Assembly: GCA_964653555.1 (NCBI GenBank)
Contig: CAZZFT010000114.1
Coordinates: forward strand, 1-15,791
Length of the DNA: 15,791 nucleotides
Source: JAHEJV01 sp964653555
GTDB lineage: Bacteria; Myxococcota_A; UBA9160; SMWR01
Direction of reading: 5' to 3'
Both the position numbers and the translations under genes were made by a program. The notes beneath the pieces were generated by a model, which searched no databases, was not told where the DNA came from, and saw nothing but the letters and a program-made list of their open reading frames with translations. The stretch's first letter is position 1. Each line of letters starts with the position of its first letter. Positions 6,208 to 13,014 of the stretch are shown here, piece after piece.

Positions 6208-7361
6208 GCGCGAAGCCGGGGAGCGGCGATTTCCCCGACGCGTTGGGCGAGGCGCTCGCGTTCCTCCGGCCCGACGCGGCGATCGCGTCGGTGGAGCCGC
6301 TGGGGAGCGGCCACATCCACCTCACCTACGCGGTGCGCTGTCGCGGCGAGCGGGGCGAGCACCAACTGGTCGTCCAGCGCATCAACACGGCCGTGTTCGG
6401 CGATCCCCTCGCGCTGGGGGATAACCTGCGGCGCGTCACCGAGCACGTGCGGAGCGTCCAGCGCGAGCGCCGCGTGCCGGACCCGGAGCGGCGCTGCCTG
6501 CGCGCGCTCGCCGGGCCCGGCGGCGGCACCGTCCATCGCGCCCGCGACGGCAGCTGGTGGCGCGCCTTCGACTTCGTGCGCAGCGCTCACGCCGTCGAGC
6601 GTCTGGCCTCACCGGCCCAGGCCGAAGAGGTCGGCCGCGCCTTCGGCGGCTTCCTGGCCGACCTGGACGGCCTGCCGCCCGACCGGATCCGCGAGACGAT
6701 CCCCGACTTCCACGATCTCGCGAAGCGGCTGGACGCGCTCGAGGACGCGGCCGGTCGCGACGCGGCGGGGCGCGCCGTCGCGACCGGCGCCGAGCTCGAC
6801 CGCGCGCGGCGCCTCGCCGAGCGCCTGCTCGCGTCGCCCGCGGCGGCGCTCGACGCCCTACCCCTCCGCCTCGTCCACAACGACTGCAAGCTGAACAACC
6901 TGCTGCTCGACGACCGCACCGGCGAGGTCCTGTGCGTGGTCGACCTCGACACGGTGATGCCGGGCTACGCGCTGTTCGACTTCGGCGACCTCGCGCGCAG
7001 CGGCGCGGGCCAGACCGACGAGGACGAGCGCGAGCCTGCGCGCGTCCGCTTCGATCCGGCACTGTTCCGCGCACTCGCGACGGGCTTCGTCGCCGGCGCG
7101 CGCGGATGTCTCACGGAGGCGGAGATCCGCAGCTTCTCCCTCGCCGCGCCGCGCATCGCCCTCGAGCTGGCGACCCGCTTCCTCACCGATCACCTCGCCG
7201 GCGACCGCTACTTCCGCATCGCGCGCCCGGGCCAGAACCTCGACCGCGCGCGCGTGCAGCTGCGTCTGGCCGAGCTTCTGCTGGAGTTCGCAGACCCGGC
7301 GCGCGAGCTGTTCGACGCCCTCGCCCGTCACTCCCAGGACGGGATCCGCGCGCGCGGATAG
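6204..7361 (+). CDS. Phosphotransferase, NahK-like (N-acetylhexosamine 1-kinase / APH superfamily)
   Basis: This encodes 385 residues from GTG 6204, which overlaps the preceding TGA (GTGA). The frame is open far upstream, but that stretch is the shadow of the SDR gene. The kinase core is HNDCKLNN (225-232), giving catalytic D227 and N232 in the HxDxxxxN motif, followed by VVDLDTVMPG (245-254) with the metal-binding Asp, and FDFGDLARS (258-266). The N-terminal QRINTAVFGDP (58-68) and the C-terminal LDRARVQ region resemble N-acetylhexosamine 1-kinases and relatives. Those enzymes phosphorylate an anomeric sugar hydroxyl with ATP. No sugar phosphorylase or epimerase gene is nearby, so the natural substrate is open. 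Its 3' end overlaps the convergent CBM9-like gene by 34 bp. Confidence 0.8.
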   Translation: MSAKPGSGDFPDALGEALAFLRPDAAIASVEPLGSGHIHLTYAVRCRGERGEHQLVVQRINTAVFGDPLALGDNLRRVTEHVRSVQRERRVPDPERRCLRALAGPGGGTVHRARDGSWWRAFDFVRSAHAVERLASPAQAEEVGRAFGGFLADLDGLPPDRIRETIPDFHDLAKRLDALEDAAGRDAAGRAVATGAELDRARRLAERLLASPAAALDALPLRLVHNDCKLNNLLLDDRTGEVLCVVDLDTVMPGYALFDFGDLARSGAGQTDEDEREPARVRFDPALFRALATGFVAGARGCLTEAEIRSFSLAAPRIALELATRFLTDHLAGDRYFRIARPGQNLDRARVQLRLAELLLEFADPARELFDALARHSQDGIRARG

Positions 7362-7888
7362 CCGTCGATGCGATGGAAGTCGGGCTCGGAGCCGCCGACC
7401 GGCGCATGGGCGCGATGGTCTCCGTCGGCGATCGCGAAGGCGTTCGCGCCCGTCACCGGCTCCGGCACCCAGGCACGCGGCACGCGGCAGCGCGCCACCC
7501 AGCCACCGGCGTCGCGCTGCCACGCCACGTCCAGCGTGTGCCGGGCGAAGTCGTCGCGGCGGCGGCGCGGCGCGTCGAAGGCCAGCGCCAGGTAGTGGCC
7601 GCCGGCGCCGAGCTCCAGCTCGAGGTAGCGGCCGTCGGCGGCGAGCAGGAAGCACTCGACCACGTCGTGGTGCCAGAGTCCCGGCACCCGCGAGCCGGGC
7701 GGCGCCGTCGGGATCCGGGGCGCCTCCGCGTGGCGGCCGACCGCTTCCACCCACAGCGCGTCGCGCTCGGCCGCCAGGCGCACGTGCGCGCCCCGCTCCG
7801 CCTCGCCCAGCGCCATTCCGTCCCAGCGGCACCCGATCGCCAGCTGCACGGTGGCGGGCGCAGCGGGGATCACCAGCGTCTCGGACAC
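7328..7888 (-). CDS. CBM9-like carbohydrate-binding fold protein, cytoplasmic
   Basis: This encodes 186 residues from GTG 7888-7886, which is preceded by GGGAGG at about 8 nt. LWHHDVVECFL (71-81), YLELELG (88-94), the WVARCRVPRAW segment (130-140) and a closing DFHR (170-173) resemble the family 9-like carbohydrate-binding fold seen in stand-alone proteins and in C-terminal domains of secreted hydrolases. There is no signal peptide, so the protein should be cytosolic, unusual for a carbohydrate-binding module. It lies 45 nt downstream of the aldehyde dehydrogenase gene on the same strand and is probably cotranscribed. The function is not known. Confidence 0.6.
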   Translation of the reverse strand: MSETLVIPAAPATVQLAIGCRWDGMALGEAERGAHVRLAAERDALWVEAVGRHAEAPRIPTAPPGSRVPGLWHHDVVECFLLAADGRYLELELGAGGHYLALAFDAPRRRRDDFARHTLDVAWQRDAGGWVARCRVPRAWVPEPVTGANAFAIADGDHRAHAPVGGSEPDFHRIDGYPRARIPSWE

Positions 7889-7933
7889 CGCCAGACCTCC
7901 CGCGCCGCCCGGGGTCGCGGCACCGTGGGGCCT

Positions 7934-9469
7934 TCAGGCCAGCCAGCGGCCCAGCCGGGTCCCGAACAAGAGCTTCGCGAACTTCTTCATCCCCTCGAGC
8001 TCCGAGAGCGAGTAGGGATAGCCGCCCTGCACCTTCTTGCCGCCCCAGCGATCCATCAGCATGGGGTGGGCGTGGCAGTAGCCGCGCAGTCCGGTCGCGC
8101 CGTTCACCTGCCCGACCCCCGACTCCTTCACGCCGCCGAAGGGCGCCTCGGGCACGCCGTAGGTGAGCGCCATGTCGTTGATGCACACGCCGCCCGTCTC
8201 CATCCGCTCGGCGAGCCGAAATCCCTTTCGCTCGTCCCGGGTCCACACGTTGCCGTTCAACCCGTAGGGGGAGTCGTTGGCCAGCTGGAGCGCCTCCTCC
8301 TCGTCCGACACGCGCTGGATCGACACGATCGGACCGAAGGTCTCGTGCCGCATCACGTCCATGTCGTGGCTGACGTCGGTCAGCACGGTCGGCTCGTAGT
8401 AGAGCCCGGCCAGATCCGGGTTGCGCCGACCGCCGACCCGCACCGTCGCGCCCTTCGCCACCGCATCTCGCACGTGGGCGTCGATGATCTCGAGCTGCCG
8501 GTCCCAGAAGATCGCCCCGACGTCCGACTCGCCGTGGTCGCTCAGTCGCAGCGCCCGCGCACCCTCCACCACCTTCTCGACGAAGGCGTCGTAGACCTCG
8601 CCGACCACGTAGATGCGCTCGGTGCCGCAGCAGTACTGGCCGGTGTTCATGCACGAGCCGATCAGCGCGCCCGCGGCGGCGCGGTCGAGGTCGGCGTCGG
8701 CGCACACGATCATCGCGTCCTTGCCGCCGAGCTCGAGGGTCGCCGGAATCAGCTGGCGGCCGCAGGCCTCGGCGACCTTGCGCCCCGTCGCAACGCTGCC
8801 GGTGAAGGAGATCTTGTCCACGCCGGCCGCGACGAGGTCGGCTCCGGTCTGGCCGTCGCCCATCACGATCTCCAGCACGCCCTCGGGCAGTCCCGCCTCG
8901 GCGAAGAACTCGCCGACCAGCGCCGTGGAGTGGGGCGTCACCTCGGAGCCCTTGAGCAGCACCGCGTTGCCCGCCACCAGCGCCTGGGCGGTCTGGTTCA
9001 TCGCGAGCACGAAGGGCCCGTTCCAGGGCACGATGATTCCGACCACCCCGAGCGGCTTGTAGACCACGCGGAGCTTCTTCATCAGCCCGAGCATCCCGTG
9101 GATCCGGCGCTTCTCCGGGCGGAGGAAGCGCGCCGCGTTCTTCGCGTAGTAGTTGAGCGCGTCGCAGGAGGCGAACACCTCCATGCCAAAGGCCTCGTTC
9201 TCGGTCTTCCCGGTCTCGCGGATCACCGCCTCGGTGACGCGCGAGTGACCGGCGAGCACCCGATCCAACACGCGCCGAAGCAGCGCCGCGCGCTCGGCGA
9301 TCGGCAGCGCCGCCCAGGCGGGCTGCGCCTTGCGCGCACGTTCGAGCGCGAGCGCCACGTCGCTCGCCGTCATGCACTCGAGTTCTCCGATCGGCTCGCG
9401 GTCGACGGGGCTGCGCAGCCGGTAGCGACGCCGGGCTCCCCGGGGCTCGATCGGCTCGTAGATGGCCAT
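7934..9469 (-). CDS. NAD(P)-dependent aldehyde dehydrogenase
   Basis: This encodes 511 residues. The open frame continues upstream, but ATG 9469-9467 follows AGGAGGAG at 8 nt and begins the family's usual N-terminus. Catalytic residues are visible: N150 in PWN, K173 in LLKGSE, E246 in LELGGK, the nucleophile C280 in GQYCCGTER, and E376 in ETFGP. The enzyme oxidises an aldehyde to the acid with NAD(P). The C-terminal tail (about 483-511, PYSLSELEGMKKFAKLLFG...) is basic and amphipathic and may associate with the membrane, as in some fatty-aldehyde dehydrogenases. The substrate cannot be called. The CBM9-like gene follows, and the M48 protease gene diverges upstream. Confidence 0.93.
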   Translation of the reverse strand: MAIYEPIEPRGARRRYRLRSPVDREPIGELECMTASDVALALERARKAQPAWAALPIAERAALLRRVLDRVLAGHSRVTEAVIRETGKTENEAFGMEVFASCDALNYYAKNAARFLRPEKRRIHGMLGLMKKLRVVYKPLGVVGIIVPWNGPFVLAMNQTAQALVAGNAVLLKGSEVTPHSTALVGEFFAEAGLPEGVLEIVMGDGQTGADLVAAGVDKISFTGSVATGRKVAEACGRQLIPATLELGGKDAMIVCADADLDRAAAGALIGSCMNTGQYCCGTERIYVVGEVYDAFVEKVVEGARALRLSDHGESDVGAIFWDRQLEIIDAHVRDAVAKGATVRVGGRRNPDLAGLYYEPTVLTDVSHDMDVMRHETFGPIVSIQRVSDEEEALQLANDSPYGLNGNVWTRDERKGFRLAERMETGGVCINDMALTYGVPEAPFGGVKESGVGQVNGATGLRGYCHAHPMLMDRWGGKKVQGGYPYSLSELEGMKKFAKLLFGTRLGRWLA

Positions 9470-9632
9470 CGCGTAGGCTCCTCCTGATGGACGGGCACGG
9501 CGAAGACTACCCGACCTTTCCCGTCGCGCCGGGTCCGCAGCAGACCCCCGGCGCATCGTCCCCTCGGCCCTGTCGACGAGCCGGAGCGCCGCCCCGGGAG
9601 CCGGACGTCCCTTGTCGCTACCATCCCGGCGT
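9470..9632. promoter_or_regulatory. Divergent intergenic region between ALDH and M48 protease genes
   Basis: The 163-nt gap separates divergent starts and should hold both promoters. On the minus strand AGGAGGAG just upstream of 9469 is the aldehyde dehydrogenase ribosome site. On the plus strand TACCAT (9619-9624) resembles a -10 box, but no good -35 is visible, and there is no purine-rich ribosome site before ATG 9633. If that -10 is real, transcription would begin almost at the start codon, giving a leaderless message. I see no regulator palindrome. Confidence 0.35.
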
Positions 9633-11162
9633 ATGCCCCTCCTCCCCACGCGCACCGCTTGCGCCGTGGTGCTCGCTTTCGCCATCGGCTGCACCGCCAC
9701 GGTGAACCCGGTCACGGGTCGCCGCGACATCGTCCTGATGACACCCGCGGACGAGCAGCTCGTGGACGAACAGGCCACCCAGGAGATCGCCTCGGGGACC
9801 GGGCTGGTCAGCGACCCCGAGCTGACGCGCTACGTGCAGGAGGTGGGAACCTCCCTGGTCAAGTACTCGCCGCGCCAGGACGTCGAGTACCACTTCGACA
9901 TCGTCGAGATGGACGAGCCCAACGCCTTCGCCCTGCCCGGCGGTCACATCTTCGTGTCGCGCGGACTGCTGCTGCTGGCGAACACCGAATCCGAGCTGGC
10001 CCACGTTCTCGGCCACGAGATCGGACACGTCGCGGCGCGCCACGCTGCCACCCGCGACGCCCACATCAAGACGCTGGGCCTCGCCACCCTGCTCGGCGAC
10101 CTGCTCTCCGGCGGCGCCGACGAGCAGCCCGATGCGGAGCGGGTGTCCGGCGATCCGATCGCCCGCTACGCGCGCAACCAGGAGCGGCAGGCGGACGCGA
10201 TCGGGCAGCAGATCGCCACGGACGCCGGCGTCGAGCCGAGCGGAATGGCGCGCTTCCTCACCACCCTGGACAACTACACGAAGCTCACCCAGGGCTTCTC
10301 CATGCCCCAGACCTACTTCGCCACCCACCCCGCCACGCACGAGCGGATGGCCGAGGCGGCGGCGCGCGCCCAGGCCGAGGCCTGGAAGAACGGCTCCGGC
10401 GAGACCGCGCTCGGCGGCAGCTCCCAAAGCTACCTCGAGGCCCGAGACGGCTATCTCGACCGGATCGACGGCATGTCCGTGTCGCGTCCCGCGAGCGAGG
10501 GCGTCTTCGTCGAGGACCGCTTCCTCCACGCCGACCTCGACTTCTCCCTGCGCTTCCCCTTCGGCTGGACCACCCGCAACGAGCCGGCGCGGGTGATGGC
10601 GATCTCCCCGAAGCGCGACGGCGTGGTCCTGCTGGAGCTGCAGGGTCCGGGCGGGGATCCGGTCGCCGCCGCCCGCGAATACGCCGAGCACGAGGGGCTG
10701 GTGCTCCAGCGCGGGACGCCGGTGAAGATCGGGGATCTGCCCGGCTTCCGCGCGGCGGCCGGGCTGCGCACGGCCCTGGGACCGCTGAACACGGAGATCA
10801 CCTGGGTCGCCTACAACGGCCGCGTGTACCGCCTGATCGGCGGCGTGCGCGGCGGGGACCTGCGCAAGTACCAGGGACAGTTCCGGAAGTTCGCCCAGAG
10901 CTTCCGGCCCCTGGAGCCCGACGAGGCGAAGTCGATCGAGGAGCTGCGACTGCGCAGCGCCTACGCGCTCCCCGGCGAGACCCTGGCCCAGCTCTCGGCC
11001 CGGACCGGCAACCACTGGGACCTCACCTACACGGCGGTCGCGAACGACCTGTTCTCCCAGGGTCCGCTGCGCGAGGGCCAGCGGGTCAAGATCGCGGTGA
11101 TGGAGCCCTACCAGGCGGAGCCGGTGCCGCCCCCCGAGCCGGTAGCAGTCGACGCGCCGTAG
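9633..11162 (+). CDS. M48-family zinc metalloprotease lipoprotein with LysM-like C-terminus
   Basis: This encodes 509 residues from ATG 9633. An N-terminal signal peptide ends in the lipobox-like AIGC, predicting lipidation at C20 and outer-membrane anchoring. The catalytic HEIGH is at 128-132, with the third zinc ligand E184 in the following NQERQAD (182-188). This is the LoiP/BepA-type M48 arrangement, which degrades misfolded or misassembled envelope proteins. Beyond residue 300 is a domain with strands reading DLDFSLRFPFGWTT and VWLVAYNG-like segments. Residues about 455-500 (YALPGETLAQLSARTG and LREGQRVKIAVM) look like a degenerate LysM peptidoglycan-binding domain. The preceding TTG 9612 is a less likely start because it has no ribosome site and would put residues before the signal peptide. 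Confidence 0.92.
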   Translation: MPLLPTRTACAVVLAFAIGCTATVNPVTGRRDIVLMTPADEQLVDEQATQEIASGTGLVSDPELTRYVQEVGTSLVKYSPRQDVEYHFDIVEMDEPNAFALPGGHIFVSRGLLLLANTESELAHVLGHEIGHVAARHAATRDAHIKTLGLATLLGDLLSGGADEQPDAERVSGDPIARYARNQERQADAIGQQIATDAGVEPSGMARFLTTLDNYTKLTQGFSMPQTYFATHPATHERMAEAAARAQAEAWKNGSGETALGGSSQSYLEARDGYLDRIDGMSVSRPASEGVFVEDRFLHADLDFSLRFPFGWTTRNEPARVMAISPKRDGVVLLELQGPGGDPVAAAREYAEHEGLVLQRGTPVKIGDLPGFRAAAGLRTALGPLNTEITWVAYNGRVYRLIGGVRGGDLRKYQGQFRKFAQSFRPLEPDEAKSIEELRLRSAYALPGETLAQLSARTGNHWDLTYTAVANDLFSQGPLREGQRVKIAVMEPYQAEPVPPPEPVAVDAP

Positions 11163-11168
11163 CCGTAA

Positions 11169-11185
11169 GAGGGCCCCCTGCCCTC
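11169..11185. terminator. GC-rich hairpin between convergent genes
   Basis: GAGGGC (11169-11174) pairs with GCCCTC (11180-11185) around a 5-nt loop, giving a perfect 6-bp GC stem in the 49-nt gap between the M48 stop and the bisphosphate nucleotidase stop. There is no T tract, so intrinsic termination would be partial. The position favours a bidirectional terminator. Confidence 0.4.
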
Positions 11186-11211
11186 GCCCACCTTCCCGAT
11201 CTGCGCTCGGC

Positions 11212-12189
11212 TCAGCCCCGCGCCCGGCGCACCGCGGCGATCACCTCGTCGTGGATCGAGCCGCAGGTAGCGACCACGCCCTGGTTGCGCGCGAGCGTGG
11301 GGCCGCAGGTGAAGTCCAGGGGAGCTCCGTCGGCGTCGCTCACCCGTCCGCCGGCCGACTCGACCACGAGGCTGCCCGCGGCGTGGTCCCAGATCTTCTC
11401 CTGGTAGTCGGCGCGGGTCGGCAGGCGCAGGTAGATCGACGCGTCGTTGCGCGCCACCGCGGCGTACTTGCACTGGCTGTCGATCCGGAAGGGCTCGCTG
11501 TCGATACCGAGGTCCTTGGCGATGCGCGCGGACTCGCTCTGGTTGGAGTGCGCCGACTCGACCGACTCGCAGAAGCGCGCCTGGTCGGCCCGCTGGAGTC
11601 GGGCCACGGAGACCGTCCGGGAGGGGGCGTCGGCGTCCCACAGACTCTGCATCTGCGTTGGCGCACCGCGCACGGCCGTGAACAGCGCGCCGACTCCGCC
11701 GTCCAGAGGCAGGTTCGGACAGCCGAGCACGCCGATCACGACGCGCCCTCCCTCGATCAGGGCCAGCGCGATCGCGTACTGCTCGTTGCGCAGGAAGCCC
11801 TTGGTGCCGTCGATCGGGTCGAGGGTCCAGTAGCGGTCGCTGCTCGCGTCCGCGTTGCCCCGATCGATCCAATCGAGCACCCGGTCGGCCTCGACCGGGC
11901 CGCGCTGCTCGGCGACCCGCTCGACCACCGCCCGGCGCAGCGCCGCCTGGGAGTCCTCGCGCAGCGCGTTGGCGTCCTCCTCGCCGACGATCGGGTCGGC
12001 GGGCAGCGCCCGCTCGAGCGCGGCGCACACGATCGCCTGGGAGGCGAAATCGGCGACGGTGACGGGGCTCTTGTCGCCCTTCTCCAGGGCGTCTCCCCGG
12101 ACCAGGGTCTCCTGCACCGCCCGACACGCCCGTGCGGCGGCTCGCACCGCCTCGACGGCCACGGCGAGCTCTCGGCTTCGGTCGCTCAT
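11212..12189 (-). CDS. 3'(2'),5'-bisphosphate nucleotidase, HAL2/SAL1 type
   Basis: This encodes 325 residues from ATG 12189-12187. Inositol-monophosphatase superfamily motifs are in order: KSPVTVADFASQ (40-51) with D47, GEED (69-72), the metal-binding LDPIDGTKGFLR (123-134) with D124 and D127, and WDHAAGSLVVESAGG (267-281) with D268. The ESVESAHSN stretch (208-216) and the FRIDSQCKYAAVARNDASIYLRLP segment are typical of yeast HAL2 and plant SAL1, and the length is nearer to theirs than to the roughly 250-residue E. coli CysQ. The enzyme removes phosphate from PAP formed by sulfate activation and sulfotransferases. No sulfate-assimilation gene is present in the window. It diverges from the TetR gene across 198 nt. 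Confidence 0.88.
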   Translation of the reverse strand: MSDRSRELAVAVEAVRAAARACRAVQETLVRGDALEKGDKSPVTVADFASQAIVCAALERALPADPIVGEEDANALREDSQAALRRAVVERVAEQRGPVEADRVLDWIDRGNADASSDRYWTLDPIDGTKGFLRNEQYAIALALIEGGRVVIGVLGCPNLPLDGGVGALFTAVRGAPTQMQSLWDADAPSRTVSVARLQRADQARFCESVESAHSNQSESARIAKDLGIDSEPFRIDSQCKYAAVARNDASIYLRLPTRADYQEKIWDHAAGSLVVESAGGRVSDADGAPLDFTCGPTLARNQGVVATCGSIHDEVIAAVRRARG

Positions 12190-12326
12190 CCACCCCCCGA
12201 ACCAGATTCCGGGCCGGGTCCCGATCCGCCCGAGCCGTCGGCACGCGACCGTCGCGGCGCGCCGGCGGAGCATGCAGGCCGCGACCGCGCCTGTCCACGG
12301 CCGGGCGGGCGCCGGATCCTCCCACG

Positions 12327-12359
12327 GTGACGAATTCCATAACGAGACGTACAGTATCG
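12327..12359 (+). promoter_or_regulatory. Candidate promoter and TetR operator
   Basis: In the TetR upstream region, GTGACG (12327-12332) and TACAGT (12350-12355) are separated by exactly 17 nt, giving a reasonable sigma-70-type promoter with four consensus matches in each box. Overlapping the -10 is a 17-bp interrupted palindrome, CGAGAC (12343-12348), GTACA, GTATCG (12354-12359), whose half-sites differ at one position. This local dip in GC stands out. A repressor bound here would block the promoter, so autoregulation by the adjacent TetR protein is the simplest inference. Confidence 0.55.
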
Positions 12360-12387
12360 GAACCCGGCGACCGGAGGAATCCAGCGC

Positions 12388-13014
12388 GTGAGCTCCCAGA
12401 CCACAGCGGGCACCGCGGGCGCCGGACGGCCGCGCAGCGAAGAGGCCCATCGCGCGATTCTCGACGCGACGCTCGAGCTGCTGGTGGAGGTCGGCTACTC
12501 GGGGCTGACCGTCGAGGGCATCGCCCAGCGCGCGGGCGTGGGCAAGGCCACGATCTACCGGCGCTGGTCGTCGAAGCTGCCGCTCGTGATCGAGGCCTTC
12601 GGAGAGCTGCCAGGCCTCGAGGAGGCCGACACCGGCGACCTGGTGACCGACCTGGAGCGCATGCTGCGCAGCTACCTCCAGATCTACAGCGAGACACCGC
12701 TCGGTGCCGTGGTGCCGAGCCTGGCCGGCGAGCTGCCCCACAACCCGGAGCTGATGGAGCTGTTCCCGCCGGTGGTCCGCTCGCGGCGCCAGCCGCTGAT
12801 TCGCGCCCTCCAGCGCGCGGTGTCCCGCGGCGAGATCCCCGGCGACGTGGATCTCGATCTGGCCGCCGACCTGATCGTCGGCCCGATCACGGTCCGGATC
12901 TTCTTCAGCGGTGCGAAGCTCACGCCGAAGATCGTGCCGCGCATCGTGCGCCTCGCCCTCGAGGGCATCCGCGGCGCGGCGCCGCCCTCAGCTGCCAAAG
13001 CACTCGCGAAGTAG
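12388..13014 (+). CDS. TetR/AcrR-family transcriptional regulator
   Basis: This encodes 208 residues from GTG 12388, which has GGAGGA (12373-12378) 9 nt upstream. The N-terminal helix-turn-helix domain is clear: AILDATLELLVEVGYSGLT, then EGIAQRAGVGKATIYRRW and SSKLPLVIEAF (about residues 22-70). The C-terminal half (about 75-205) is the ligand-binding and dimer domain and is not assignable to a ligand. The gene lies divergently to the nucleotidase and convergently to two acyl-CoA ligase genes, with its stop overlapping the ligase stop by 27 bp. That arrangement makes the ligases possible targets, but the only visible operator is upstream of its own gene. Confidence 0.92.
   Translation: MSSQTTAGTAGAGRPRSEEAHRAILDATLELLVEVGYSGLTVEGIAQRAGVGKATIYRRWSSKLPLVIEAFGELPGLEEADTGDLVTDLERMLRSYLQIYSETPLGAVVPSLAGELPHNPELMELFPPVVRSRRQPLIRALQRAVSRGEIPGDVDLDLAADLIVGPITVRIFFSGAKLTPKIVPRIVRLALEGIRGAAPPSAAKALAK

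Noticed and set aside
6858..9377. Minus-strand open frame of 839 codons
   Set aside because: It is out of frame with the aldehyde dehydrogenase, whose catalytic residues lie in another frame, and its product is low-complexity.
6557..9487. Very long + strand open frame of 976 codons
   Set aside because: It is a shadow of the kinase, CBM9-like and aldehyde dehydrogenase genes: no recognisable domain, Arg- and His-rich composition, and stop-poor only because of high GC.
9470..9778. N-terminal extension of the aldehyde dehydrogenase
   Set aside because: The extension overlaps the divergent protease start and is unlike any dehydrogenase. AGGAGGAG before 9469 fixes the start.
12190..12741. N-terminal extension of the bisphosphate nucleotidase
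   Set aside because: It runs antisense to the TetR gene and across the promoter. ATG 12189 gives the normal family length.
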